This document shows, in pieces, positions 9,901 to 17,571 of a DNA stretch of 64,000 nucleotides. A program made the position numbers and the translations under genes. The DNA is taken from assembly GCA_937952285.1 (NCBI GenBank), contig CALFZE010000124.1, positions 1 to 64,000 of the forward strand. Direction: 5' to 3'. The stretch is from UBA2428 sp002343545 (GTDB lineage: Bacteria > Bdellovibrionota > UBA2428). The notes under the pieces are model-generated. The model made no database searches. It had not been told where the DNA came from and worked only from the letters and a program-made list of their open reading frames with translations. How positions within the stretch are numbered: the stretch's first letter is position 1; each line of letters starts with the position of its first letter.

Positions 9901-10200
9901 TACCTTGAAAACCTCAAGGAGAAGATCCTCGTGTCGCTCGCGATTCCCGTGGCGGAGGCCCCGGCCGTGAAAGTCGCCGCCGGTCCCGCTCCCGAGGCTT
10001 GGGCCGCGCAGATCGCCGGATCGCAGCAGGCGGCTTCGGTCTTCACGACGCTCCTTTGGTCGGACCCCTATCTGGGTCCGCAGCCCATCCAAAAGACTCA
10101 GATCATCGGCGCGGCCGAAAAGGGGCCCGAGGCAACGGCCTCGACGAAAGCCCGTCTGCCGAAGCCTTTGTTCATCGAACGGGTGCGGCGCCGTCGATGA
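6931..10200 (+). CDS. TPP-II-like subtilisin-family serine protease lipoprotein
   Basis: A 1089-aa S8-family peptidase. The start at 6931 gives a lipoprotein signal peptide with lipobox LGAC (Cys23), and a GGGAG ribosome-binding site lies upstream; the frame stays open further upstream but without signal character. Catalytic triad: Asp186 (VIDTG), His360 (HGTHVGG) and Ser540 (GTSMAAP). The 174-residue Asp-His interval is far longer than in subtilisin (about 32) and resembles tripeptidyl-peptidase II; it holds two Asp-rich segments, VDINADGNTEGDF and DINRNGLLDKGEL, which look like EF-hand/dockerin-type calcium loops. About 500 residues of beta-rich sequence follow the protease domain. It probably acts at the cell envelope on peptides or proteins. 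Its stop overlaps the rsmD start. Confidence 0.88.
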   Translation: MKASFPRSVSLGFVVAAAFLGACGKEKAKSPEGAAPPSTLTTLDKPGETITPQDQKELKLLVEHGEPVLLVTIVSPSKYGRSLEKLKQLEKEGKLRVEFNPNNSEAEADVAPLLAVRFTAEYLASTDPSELFSEFGFESVSIDRVRRVPRPHSRREVAGPGRMPLDAIGARTLGNLGKGIKIAVIDTGLEISHPALQRTVSGDAKIIDFKDFTREGRFRLQGVETAPECDGRFEAFAEAAKKAVASETAEVLVACVEESRAVDGQESTVDINADGNTEGDFSAVAFLNKDGAKVALDINRNGLLDKGELVTAWKRGAPFEPSLVVTGSGIKRDLRRLLVQIEPRLGGGYELELGFDQEAHGTHVGGIIAGHMGAGGAFDGVAPEAQLLGYKVCSSTGCPLSAIYGAMIEAAKEGAHIANLSLGGSESLKEDAVAPRLVRFLTQKYGTLFVLAAGNEGPSLNTSGDPGNFPQVLTVGAWNPKQSWNENHGFDLPDSLYWWSSRGPTRAGGLKPEVIAPGGIVSSVPYTTAKSGFEHFQGTSMAAPMVSGLAALVLEAAQAKSLKLVSKDRSPGERALALKRAIEEGAKPQDGLAPFEQGYGLASAPDAVAKLSEWDALAQPGRPLFRYLKVSGDFFEATGSDLQARSIAIETLSDPNLSERREDYDASEEWSVETSADWIELLDSSRRAVRSAPIRPGTLVTSVPYRIKPTTETMSGVRSAFIDVKDAKGLRHARLLVTDIHAEELVSAPQLLEDARTEVSYRLRKENVTVPAGQNVRFFVRVPRGATGLGVRAEAVGEALVVATISGHGKVLAQEFPFLHVRQEGSKLVRRQITNQVAVSTEKPGLYEVVLTGHESVKTSTVHLEIRASGLSAPTQAFIAPKGGPVVAANVLGSSKDKPNVRTTPWFRIEPIGVDLKKPKPLTLTTGSTVYLPLPPKLLRFNVNVKPESEDSYLAGSFMDSDYRIVKSETGPDGFLVFAEAPAFLALNAVYLENLKEKILVSLAIPVAEAPAVKVAAGPAPEAWAAQIAGSQQAASVFTTLLWSDPYLGPQPIQKTQIIGAAEKGPEATASTKARLPKPLFIERVRRRR

Positions 10201-10784
10201 GGATCATCGGAGGTCAGTGGGGCGGCCGGCGCCTCGTCGCGCCCAAGGGCGACGCGACCCGTCCCACGACCGACGCCCATCGCGAGGCCCTCTTCAACAT
10301 CCTCATGAACGGGATGGGGATCGAGCCCGTTTCGGTGCTCGATCTCTTCGCGGGGACCGGGGCGCTCGCCTGGGAAGCGCTCTCGCACGGCGCCGAACAC
10401 GCCGTCTTCGTCGAAGCGGATCCGGCCGCGCTCAAGTCGATCGAATCGAACGCCGCGACCTTGGGCGTGCCGACTTCTCGCTACGCCGTCGTGCGGACGA
10501 AGCAGGTGAAGGATTGGGGCCGTCTCTTGGTCTCGCTCCCGCAGGCGCCCTTCGACCTGATTTTTTGCGATCCGCCCTACGGCAAGGATCTCGTCTCGCG
10601 CGCTTTCGATGCGCTCGAGCCCCACGCAGAAAAGCTCTTCAAGCCGGGGGCAATCCTCGTGGCCGAGATCGGTAGCGAAGACGAAGTTCCATCCGTTCCA
10701 TCGGGCTGGAACAGCTTTAAGGATCGTAGCTACGGAATCACACGATTAATATTTTATCGCCGAGGAGAAACTCACTCCTTTTGA
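10197..10784 (+). CDS. rsmD: 16S rRNA (guanine(966)-N2)-methyltransferase RsmD
   Basis: SAM-dependent methyltransferase modifying G966 of 16S rRNA. 195 aa, the usual size. It begins with the family signature MRIIGGQWGGRRL, followed by RPTTDAHREALFNIL, the SAM site VLDLFAGTGALAWEAL and the catalytic DPPYGK motif. The ATG overlaps the stop of the preceding protease gene (ATGA). In many genomes rsmD is paired with coaD; here coaD follows after one intervening prepilin gene. Confidence 0.95.
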   Translation: MRIIGGQWGGRRLVAPKGDATRPTTDAHREALFNILMNGMGIEPVSVLDLFAGTGALAWEALSHGAEHAVFVEADPAALKSIESNAATLGVPTSRYAVVRTKQVKDWGRLLVSLPQAPFDLIFCDPPYGKDLVSRAFDALEPHAEKLFKPGAILVAEIGSEDEVPSVPSGWNSFKDRSYGITRLIFYRRGETHSF

Positions 10785-10807
10785 TCCAATCAGACCATCG
10801 CTCATGA

Positions 10808-10813
10808 TACTTT
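10808..10813 (+). promoter_or_regulatory. Extended -10 element, leaderless start
   Basis: TGA-TACTTT (TG at 10805-10806) ends 7 nt before the GTG at 10821, leaving no room for a ribosome-binding site. Confidence 0.5.
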
Positions 10814-10820
10814 AGGCGAT

Positions 10821-11828
10821 GTGAAAAAAGCAGGTTTTAGCTTAGTCGAGCTTCTCATCGCGGGATCAATCCTCGTCGTTCTCGTGATGGGAACATCCCA
10901 GTACCTTCTCGGCGGACTCAAAGCGCAGAAGCACGTCCAGAATGCCGTCGACTTCGACTTACTCAAGACCTCGCTAAACTTGGTGCTCAACACCAAGGCC
11001 TGCAACGGCGCTTTTTCGAGTCCGACGGGATCGTCCATCCAGTTTAATTTGCCGGCGGGAACGACCTGGGCAACCCTGAACTCGTCGCCACCCGTCAACA
11101 TCGTTCCTGCCGGGACACCCATTCCGATCGGCCAGATCAAACTCGGAACCCAGATCGTCGCGAGCTCGATCCCGCCCTACGATGATCTCGGCGGCGGCCT
11201 CAAGATCTCGAAACTCGAAATTCCTGATGCCATCTATGACGGCGAGCAAGTCGTCATAGATCCCGTCACGTCCCTCCCCTTCACCTACAAGGCCTTCGCG
11301 GCTTCCGTGCTCGTACAAGCGACCAAACAAGCCGGAAGCACCGGCCCCCCCGTTCTTTCAAAGACCGTGGCCGTTCGCTTTCTCATCAACCCCTCGGCGA
11401 CAAACTCGGGCATGGTGGAAAAATGTTCTCAACCCAGCACGACCTATCAGGGCGTCTGCTACGCCCTACGCCGGGAGGAAAGCGTGACGAGCCCTCATAC
11501 GGGTTTTATTCGGGCGAACGGAACCGTCGTTTCGACGCTCGATGGACACTCGTTCTCCCAGGTCGCCGTCCTCAAAGGAGGCAGCGGCGCCGCCGTCACT
11601 TCGGGCATTACGGGTAACCCGCTGACGAGTTCAACCGGCGGCCCCTCGGCCGAGGGGGATTGGTTCGGCATCGAATGCAATTCGGCCCAAGGGTGGATCA
11701 TGATGGGCTGCACGCACGCATCGCATCCAAACGACAATGACCTTATCATGAGCCAAAATGGCTGTTTTGGCGGGGTTAACGACGGCGATAGCGGTCGGAA
11801 TATCGTCGACATCCGTTGTTGTCGCTAG
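10821..11828 (+). CDS. Type IV prepilin-like protein with Cys-rich C-terminal domain
   Basis: 335 aa, GTG start. The N-terminus is a class III prepilin signal: short basic leader MKKA, Gly at -1, then FSLVELLIAG with Glu5, followed by a hydrophobic helix. The product is therefore expected to be processed by PilD (encoded at 26040). The C-terminal half contains eight cysteines and a distinct block (about residues 200-335) with GDWFGIECNSAQGWIMMGCTH and a terminal CC pair. It resembles a minor or adhesin-type pseudopilin placed between rsmD and coaD, away from the main pilus locus. The role is unknown; pilus-tip adhesin is a guess. Confidence 0.8.
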   Translation: MKKAGFSLVELLIAGSILVVLVMGTSQYLLGGLKAQKHVQNAVDFDLLKTSLNLVLNTKACNGAFSSPTGSSIQFNLPAGTTWATLNSSPPVNIVPAGTPIPIGQIKLGTQIVASSIPPYDDLGGGLKISKLEIPDAIYDGEQVVIDPVTSLPFTYKAFAASVLVQATKQAGSTGPPVLSKTVAVRFLINPSATNSGMVEKCSQPSTTYQGVCYALRREESVTSPHTGFIRANGTVVSTLDGHSFSQVAVLKGGSGAAVTSGITGNPLTSSTGGPSAEGDWFGIECNSAQGWIMMGCTHASHPNDNDLIMSQNGCFGGVNDGDSGRNIVDIRCCR

Positions 11829-11877
11829 CCGAAATTCCGAAGCAGCCGGCATCCTTTTCTACCGCAGACAGCAGTGC

Positions 11878-11883
11878 TAGCTT
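11878..11883 (+). promoter_or_regulatory. Extended -10 element of coaD, leaderless start
   Basis: TGC-TAGCTT ends 7 nt before the ATG at 11891. Confidence 0.45.
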
Positions 11884-11890
11884 CGCGGGA

Positions 11891-12400
11891 ATGAAGCGAA
11901 ATGCCGTCTACGCGGGGAGTTTCGACCCCCCGACGAGCGGGCACCTCGACGTCATCCGTCGGGTTCAGCCCCTCTTTGACCGCCTCCACCTCGTCGTGGC
12001 GGTGAACGGCGCCAAGCATTCGCTCTTTTCGGCCGAGGAAAGGGTCGAGCTCCTGCGGGAGTCCGTCGCCGAGGTCCTACCGCGCGGCTCCTTCGAGGTT
12101 CACGCGCACCACGGCCTCATCGTCGACTTCTGCCGCGACCGCGGCATCCATTGCCTGATCCGCGGCCTGCGCGCCGTGAGCGACTTCGAGAAAGAGTTCC
12201 AGATGGCCGCCATGAACCGGCGCCTCGATTCCTCGATCGAGACCCTGCACGTCATGACGGACGAAAGTTTCTTCTTCGTGAGCAGTTCCCTCGTCAAGGA
12301 ACTCGCCCATCACCGGGCCCCCCTCAAGGGCCTCGTCCCCCGGCCGGTCCTCAAGGCTCTCCGAGCCAAGGGTCTGCTTCCGAAACGGAGGTCCACATGA
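11891..12400 (+). CDS. coaD: Phosphopantetheine adenylyltransferase
   Basis: Catalyses ATP + 4'-phosphopantetheine to dephospho-CoA + PPi, the penultimate CoA step. 169 aa. The nucleotidyltransferase motif GSFDPPTSGHLDVI (T/HxGH site) is at residues about 9-22, and LIRGLRAVSDFEKE and the FVSSSLVKELA motif follow as expected. The ATG overlaps no upstream gene; the downstream aminotransferase start overlaps its stop (ATGA). Confidence 0.96.
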   Translation: MKRNAVYAGSFDPPTSGHLDVIRRVQPLFDRLHLVVAVNGAKHSLFSAEERVELLRESVAEVLPRGSFEVHAHHGLIVDFCRDRGIHCLIRGLRAVSDFEKEFQMAAMNRRLDSSIETLHVMTDESFFFVSSSLVKELAHHRAPLKGLVPRPVLKALRAKGLLPKRRST

Positions 12401-13566
12401 TTCCCGCTCGCGTTTACTCGAGCCAAACCCTCGCCTTGCTCGATCGCGTTCGCGATTTGAAAGCCGCCGGTCACGACGTCGTTTCCTTCGCGGCGGGCGA
12501 GTCGGATTTTCCCACGTCCGATATCGTCGTGCACGAGGCCTTCGAGTCGGTCAAGCGCGGCAACACCCGCTACGTCTCGCCCTCCGGTCAGATGAACCTG
12601 CGCGAAGCCGTGGCCAAGGACTACCGCGATCGCCTGGGCGCAAGCTGGATCACGGCCGAGCACGTGCTCCCCACTTTCGGCGCGAAGCAAGGTCTCTACC
12701 TCGTGCTCGCTTCGCTGCTCGATCCCGAGGACGAAGTCCTCGTGCCCAAGCCCTATTGGGTTTCTTACCCCGGCCTCGTGAAGGCCTGCCGCGGACGCGT
12801 GATCGAAGTCACCACGCAAGAGGCGAACGCCTTCTTCCCAACCGCGGAAGAACTCGAGAAGGTCTATTCGCCGCAGACCAAGGCGCTCATCTTCTCGTCG
12901 CCGAGCAATCCGCTCGGCACGATGATCTCGGAAAGCCAGCTGCGCGACATCCTCGCGTGGTGCCGCCGTCGTCGCGTTACGCTCATCTACGACGAAATCT
13001 ACGAGCGTCTCGTGCTCGATCCGGCGCACCGTCACGTTTGCCCGCTCGCGCTCGCGAGCGAGGCCGAGTCCGAGTACGTCGTCGCCGTGAACGCGACCTC
13101 GAAGAGCCTCGCAATGACGGGCTGGCGCCTGGGCTTCGTCCTTGGCACGAAGGCGAATCTCGACAACCTGCGCGCGATGCAGAGCCAGATGGTGACCTGC
13201 CTCCCGGGTTTCATCCAGGACGGCGCCGCGGCCGGCCTCGCCCAGGTCGACGCCATCCTCGCCCCGATCATCCAAGCCTACCGCGACCGCCTGAAGGTCC
13301 TGGTCGAAGCCCTCGAAAAGATCCCGGGCATCCGCTTCGTGCGACCGACCGGCGCTTTTTACGTGGCCGTCGACGTTTCGGGCGTCGTCATGCGCAAGGG
13401 CTACCGGAGCGACGTCGAGTTCGCCGAGCGCCTGCTCGCGCAGGAGCACCTCGCGGTGCTCGCGGGCACTTCGATGGGCATGCCGGGCTGGATCCGACTT
13501 TCTTTCGCGACGAGCCTCGACGACGTCAAACGCGGCGTCGAGCGTCTCGCCCGCTTCGTGAGCTAG
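12397..13566 (+). CDS. Class I PLP-dependent aminotransferase (aspartate aminotransferase type)
   Basis: 389 aa cytosolic transaminase. Fold-type I features: FAAGESDFPTSD (substrate-carboxylate and N-terminal arm), SSPSNPLGTM, the PLP-contacting IYDEIYERL, the Schiff-base region NATSKSLAMTGWRLGF (Lys in TSKS) and the C-terminal WIRLSFA arginine motif. It is most similar to the AspC/AatA Ib subgroup, which transaminates aspartate (sometimes prephenate). It is coupled to coaD by a 4-nt overlap. Confidence 0.9.
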   Translation: MIPARVYSSQTLALLDRVRDLKAAGHDVVSFAAGESDFPTSDIVVHEAFESVKRGNTRYVSPSGQMNLREAVAKDYRDRLGASWITAEHVLPTFGAKQGLYLVLASLLDPEDEVLVPKPYWVSYPGLVKACRGRVIEVTTQEANAFFPTAEELEKVYSPQTKALIFSSPSNPLGTMISESQLRDILAWCRRRRVTLIYDEIYERLVLDPAHRHVCPLALASEAESEYVVAVNATSKSLAMTGWRLGFVLGTKANLDNLRAMQSQMVTCLPGFIQDGAAAGLAQVDAILAPIIQAYRDRLKVLVEALEKIPGIRFVRPTGAFYVAVDVSGVVMRKGYRSDVEFAERLLAQEHLAVLAGTSMGMPGWIRLSFATSLDDVKRGVERLARFVS

Positions 13567-13611
13567 ACCCGCGCCTAGGCCGCGACGCGACGAGGACGTC
13601 GCATGACAAAA

Positions 13612-13866
13612 CTAAGGACCTCCCGCGGGCGGCGCGGCGAGGGGCGAGCTCAGGACTTCGTAAGCCGCCGGCACGGCGTGGCGATAACCTTCGAAGACGA
13701 AGTAGAGCACCGCCCCGACGACCAGAAGGATGCCGAGCAGGAAAAGCGGCAGCGAATAGCGGTTACGCTTTCCGCCCGGCGGTTTGAGAAAATAGAAGAT
13801 GAGCGAGATTCCGAGCGGGATCGCCCAAAAGGGAAAGGTCCGGACGACGATGTAAAAAGCGCCCAC
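13612..13866 (-). CDS. Small two-helix membrane protein (84 aa)
   Basis: Unrecognised small membrane protein with two hydrophobic segments (about residues 5-25 and 39-60) separated by a basic loop (PPGGKRNR). GTG start preceded by a G-rich ribosome-binding segment. It lies 21 nt after the etfA stop on the same strand and is probably the last gene of the etfBA operon. Confidence 0.6.
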   Translation of the reverse strand: MGAFYIVVRTFPFWAIPLGISLIFYFLKPPGGKRNRYSLPLFLLGILLVVGAVLYFVFEGYRHAVPAAYEVLSSPLAAPPAGGP

Positions 13867-13887
13867 CGAACCCCCGCTCCCGCGCCC

Positions 13888-14853
13888 TTAGCCTTGGGCG
13901 AGGAGCTTCTTGAACTCGGCCGTCAACGCCGGCACGACCTGGAAGAGATCGCCCACGGCGCCGTAATCCGCGCGTTGGAAGATCGGCGCTTCCGGATCCG
14001 TGTTGATCGCCACGATGACCTTCGAGGTCTTCATGCCGGCCAAGTGCTGGATCGCGCCCGAGATGCCGCACGCGATGTAGAGGTTCGGGTTCACGGTCTT
14101 ACCCGTTTGGCCGACCTGCATCGTGTGGGGAGCGAAACCCGAATCGACCGCGGCGCGCGAAGCGCCGACCGCCGCGCCGATGACGTCGGCGAGCTCCTGC
14201 AAGACCTTGAAGTTCTCGGCGTTCTTCATCGCGCGACCGCCGCTGACGATGCGCTCGGCTTCGCCGAGGTCGACCTTGCCGCCCGCGCCGCCTTGGACTG
14301 CGCTCGTCTTGACGCGCGAGTCGGCTTTGACCGCGACGGCTTCGACCGCCGCCGCCGCGCCGCCGCCGGCGCCCACGCCGAGGACGTTCGGGCGAACGGA
14401 GATGAGCGCCGGCGCCGCCTTGAACTTGAGCCAGGCGAAGTACTTGCCCGCGAGCATCGGACGGCGCACCTTGATCTCGGCGCCCTTCACTTCGAGGGCC
14501 GTCACGTCGACCGCGAGGCCGGCGTCGAGCCGCGCGGCGAGACGCGGGAAGAGGTCCTTCACGAGGCTCGAGGCCGAGCCCGCGAGGATCGTGTAGCCGC
14601 CGGCCTTGAAGGCATCGCCGATCGTCGCGGCGTAGGCTTCGGACTGGTAATACGCGAAGCTTTCGTGGGTGGCCGTGAGGAGCTTCTTGGCGCCTTGCGC
14701 GCCGACTTCCGCCGCGACCGAAGCGTCGACCTTGTCGGCGACGACGAGCGCGTGGACTTCGACGCCTTGGCTTTCGAGGGCGTGGATGACTTCGAGGCTA
14801 GACTTCTTGGCCTTGCCCGCTTTGAGTTCGGTGAGAACGAGAGCTTTCGACAT
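13888..14853 (-). CDS. etfA: Electron transfer flavoprotein subunit alpha
   Basis: 321 aa FAD-binding subunit that passes electrons from acyl-CoA and other dehydrogenases to ETF-quinone oxidoreductase. The N-terminal domain starts [14 protein letters not shown]; the C-terminal FAD domain has the signature [43 protein letters not shown] (around residues 230-275). The ATG at 14853 is chosen at the start of homology; the open frame extends further upstream into etfB. 19 nt separate it from etfB. Confidence 0.95.
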   Translation of the reverse strand: MSKALVLTELKAGKAKKSSLEVIHALESQGVEVHALVVADKVDASVAAEVGAQGAKKLLTATHESFAYYQSEAYAATIGDAFKAGGYTILAGSASSLVKDLFPRLAARLDAGLAVDVTALEVKGAEIKVRRPMLAGKYFAWLKFKAAPALISVRPNVLGVGAGGGAAAAVEAVAVKADSRVKTSAVQGGAGGKVDLGEAERIVSGGRAMKNAENFKVLQELADVIGAAVGASRAAVDSGFAPHTMQVGQTGKTVNPNLYIACGISGAIQHLAGMKTSKVIVAINTDPEAPIFQRADYGAVGDLFQVVPALTAEFKKLLAQG

Positions 14854-14872
14854 TTCTACAATCCCCGTTTCC

Positions 14873-15655
14873 TTAGATGACCTTGGCTTCGTTGCGGAGA
14901 GCCTGGACGATTTGCTGCGCGATCTCTTCGGGCGAACCGGTGAACTTCTTGCCGGCTTTGCGTTCAGGCGGAAGCTCGAAGCCAACGTACTCGACCTTCG
15001 CGTTCGCGGCGCCGAGTCCGAGTGAAGCGAGGGGAACCACGTCGACCTTCTTCTGCTTGGCCTTCATGATGCCAGGGAGCGAAGCGTAGCGAGGGTTGTT
15101 GAGGCCCTTTTGCGCGCCGATGACGGCCGGGAAGGGAATCTCGAAGATTTCCTCGGCGCCGCCCTCGACGGAGCGGTTGCCCTTGGCGCTCTTGCCGTCG
15201 GCCGCGACTTCCATCTTCGTGACGACCGAGGCGTGGGGCCAGCCTAGGAACTCGGCGGTCATCTGCGGAACGGCCCAAGCGTCGTCGTCGATGGCTTGCT
15301 TGCCGCCGAGCACGAGATCGAAGGGGCCTTTTTGTTTGATCGCTTCGGCGAGGCCCTTGGCCACGACGAAGGAATCGAGCTTCTTGTAGTCGTCTTCCGT
15401 CGTTTGCACGTGGATGGCGGTGTCGGCGCCCATCGCGAGGGCCGTGCGCATGGCTTCCACGACGCGATCGGGACCGAGGGCGACGACGCAGACTTCACCC
15501 TTGAACTTGTCGCGAAGCTTGATGGCCTCTTCGACGGCGAATTCGTCGTAGGGGTTCAGGATGAACTTAACACCTTGCGTCTCAAGCCCCGCGGGACCCA
15601 AGTTCGCTTTCGTTTCGGTGTCGGGCACTTGTTTCACGAGCACGGCAATTTTCAT
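14873..15655 (-). CDS. etfB: Electron transfer flavoprotein subunit beta
   Basis: 260 aa AMP-binding partner of EtfA. It begins MKIAVLVKQVPDTETKANL, typical of EtfB, with the internal ALGPDRVVEAMRTALAMGADTAIHV and the recognition region LNNPRYASLPGIMKAKQK. The ATG at 15655 fits both homology and the promoter: TTGCAA and TATTCT hexamers 16 nt apart end 8 nt upstream. It is the first gene of etfB-etfA-small membrane protein. Confidence 0.96.
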   Translation of the reverse strand: MKIAVLVKQVPDTETKANLGPAGLETQGVKFILNPYDEFAVEEAIKLRDKFKGEVCVVALGPDRVVEAMRTALAMGADTAIHVQTTEDDYKKLDSFVVAKGLAEAIKQKGPFDLVLGGKQAIDDDAWAVPQMTAEFLGWPHASVVTKMEVAADGKSAKGNRSVEGGAEEIFEIPFPAVIGAQKGLNNPRYASLPGIMKAKQKKVDVVPLASLGLGAANAKVEYVGFELPPERKAGKKFTGSPEEIAQQIVQALRNEAKVI

Positions 15656-15663
15656 AAGTTTCG

Positions 15664-15691
15664 AGAATATCGACCTCTCCCTCGCTTGCAA
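15664..15691 (-). promoter_or_regulatory. Sigma-70-type promoter of etfBA
   Basis: On the minus strand: TTGCAA, 16-nt spacer, TATTCT; the -10 hexamer ends 8 nt before the etfB ATG, predicting a leader of at most a few bases. Confidence 0.6.
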
Positions 15692-15870
15692 CCTCTTGTC
15701 GCGACGAAGAACTGGCGCAAAGGGTCATAGGCAACAATCGCATTCGGGAGCCCTGTGCCGTGGCTGACCATGCGCCGCATCAGCGGATCCAGCTAACCCG
15801 GAAATCCTCAGGTCCCCCTCAGAATTTTCAGGATTTTGGCCGAAAAGAACTCGAAGGAGCCTCAGACAAA

Positions 15871-17571
15871 GTGTCGGCACTACGCATTCCCGATCTGCTC
15901 GTTCGCGAGAACCTTCTGACCTCGCGTCAGATGGAAGAGCACGTCGCGGGCGCGCAGAAGAAGAACGTGCGCCTGCTCGAGCACCTGCTCGCGAGCAACG
16001 CCGTCGACGAACAGACCCTGCTGCAGTTCCTCGCACGGCACGCGCGGCTCACCATCATGGACCTTTCCGACATCGATCTGGGTCCCGACATCGTCCAGCT
16101 CTTGCCGGGCGCGCTTTGCCACAAGCACCGCATCCTGCCCGTCGGCCGCCGGGGCGATACGCTCGTCATCGCCGTGAGCGACCCGACGAACGTCCACGCG
16201 CTCGACGAGATCCGCTTCCAGACCAAGCTTCGGGTCGAGCAGGTCCTCGCGCTGCCGTCCGTGCTCCGCAGCCTCATAGACCGCTACTACGCGAACGATT
16301 CCTCGCTCAGCAAGGCGCTCGCCTCGATGGGCGACCTCGAGGGCGCCTCCGAAGTCGACTCGAACCAAAACTCGGCGGGCCAAGACGGCTTCTCGCAGGA
16401 CGACGCGCCGATCATCCAGTTCGTCTCGGGCATCCTGGTCGACGCCATCCGCAAGAAGTCCTCCGACATCCATATCGAGCCTTACGAGTCCGACTTCCGG
16501 GTTCGACTTCGCATCGACGGCGACCTCGTGGACGCCATGCGCCCGCCCAAGAACATCCAGAACGCGCTCATCGCCCGCATCAAGGTCATGGCGAAGATGC
16601 GCATCGACGAGAAACGCTTGCCCCAGGACGGCCGCGTCCGTCTGCGACTTCCCGACGGCAAGATCGTCGACTTCCGCGTGAACACCCTTCCCACCGTGCA
16701 CGGCGAAAAAGTCGTGCTCCGGATTCTGGACCGCAGTAACGCCGCGGTCTCGCTCGAGAAACTCGGTTTCGAAAAGGACGAGCTCGAGCGTTTCGTCACG
16801 GCCATCAAGAAGCCTTGGGGCATGTGCCTGGTCACCGGCCCGACGGGCTCCGGTAAGACGACGACGCTCTACGCCGCCCTCAACCTCCTGAACCAGGTCG
16901 ACGTGAACATCTCCACGATCGAAGATCCCGTCGAGTACAACTTCACCGGGATCAACCAGGTCCAGGTTCGCGACGACATCGGACTCAGCTTCGGAGAAGC
17001 GCTCCGATCCTTGCTCCGCCAAGACCCCGACATCGTCCTGCTCGGCGAAATTCGGGACAAAGACACCGCCGAGATCGCTTTCAAGGCCGCGCTCACGGGC
17101 CACATGGTCCTTTCGACGCTTCACACGAACGACGCGCCGTCGTCGATCATGCGCCTCAAGGACATGGGCGTCGACGCCTTCCTCATCAACTCGGCCGTGC
17201 AGATGGTCCTCGCGCAGCGCCTCGTCCGCCGCGTCTGCTCGGACTGCAAGGAAGTCGACACGCGCCACTCCCGCGAAGAGCTCCAGAAGATGGGCTTCCC
17301 CGCGCACATCCTCGACAAGTTCAAGCCCGTCCGGGGTAAGGGTTGCCCGAGCTGCCGCAACACGGGTTACCGCGGCCGCGTCGCGGTCCACGAAGTCATG
17401 GTCGTCACCGAACGCCTCCGCGAGAAGATCGGCGCGGGCGCCACCACCGAGGAGCTCCGCAAGGCCGCCGTGGCCGAAGGGATGCGCACCCTCAAGGTCA
17501 ACACCCTCCGGAAGATCGTCTCGGGCGTCTGCTCGGTCGACGAGATCCAATTCGTGACGACGGACGACTGA
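15871..17571 (+). CDS. pilB: Type IV pilus extension ATPase PilB
   Basis: Cytoplasmic hexameric ATPase that powers pilus polymerisation. The GTG at 15871 is favoured because GAAGGAG lies 11 nt upstream and homology begins with ALRIPDLLVRENLLTSRQMEEHV (MshEN/GspE N-terminal domain); an in-frame GTG at 15760 would add 37 poorly conserved residues. Walker A is GPTGSGKTTTLYAAL, Asp box IEDPVEYN, Walker B/His box ILLGEIRD-type (VLLGEIRDKDT) and LSTLHTNDAPSS. A zinc tetracysteine region CSDC...CPSC lies near the C-terminus. Stop and pilT start overlap (ATGA-type). First gene of the T4P locus. Confidence 0.95.
   Translation: MSALRIPDLLVRENLLTSRQMEEHVAGAQKKNVRLLEHLLASNAVDEQTLLQFLARHARLTIMDLSDIDLGPDIVQLLPGALCHKHRILPVGRRGDTLVIAVSDPTNVHALDEIRFQTKLRVEQVLALPSVLRSLIDRYYANDSSLSKALASMGDLEGASEVDSNQNSAGQDGFSQDDAPIIQFVSGILVDAIRKKSSDIHIEPYESDFRVRLRIDGDLVDAMRPPKNIQNALIARIKVMAKMRIDEKRLPQDGRVRLRLPDGKIVDFRVNTLPTVHGEKVVLRILDRSNAAVSLEKLGFEKDELERFVTAIKKPWGMCLVTGPTGSGKTTTLYAALNLLNQVDVNISTIEDPVEYNFTGINQVQVRDDIGLSFGEALRSLLRQDPDIVLLGEIRDKDTAEIAFKAALTGHMVLSTLHTNDAPSSIMRLKDMGVDAFLINSAVQMVLAQRLVRRVCSDCKEVDTRHSREELQKMGFPAHILDKFKPVRGKGCPSCRNTGYRGRVAVHEVMVVTERLREKIGAGATTEELRKAAVAEGMRTLKVNTLRKIVSGVCSVDEIQFVTTDD

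Noticed and set aside
6799..10092. Very long minus-strand open frame (1097 codons) opposite the subtilase gene
   Set aside because: It mirrors the subtilase in a high-GC region, has Arg/Glu/Asp-rich low-complexity translation and no motif; the plus-strand protein has a full catalytic triad.
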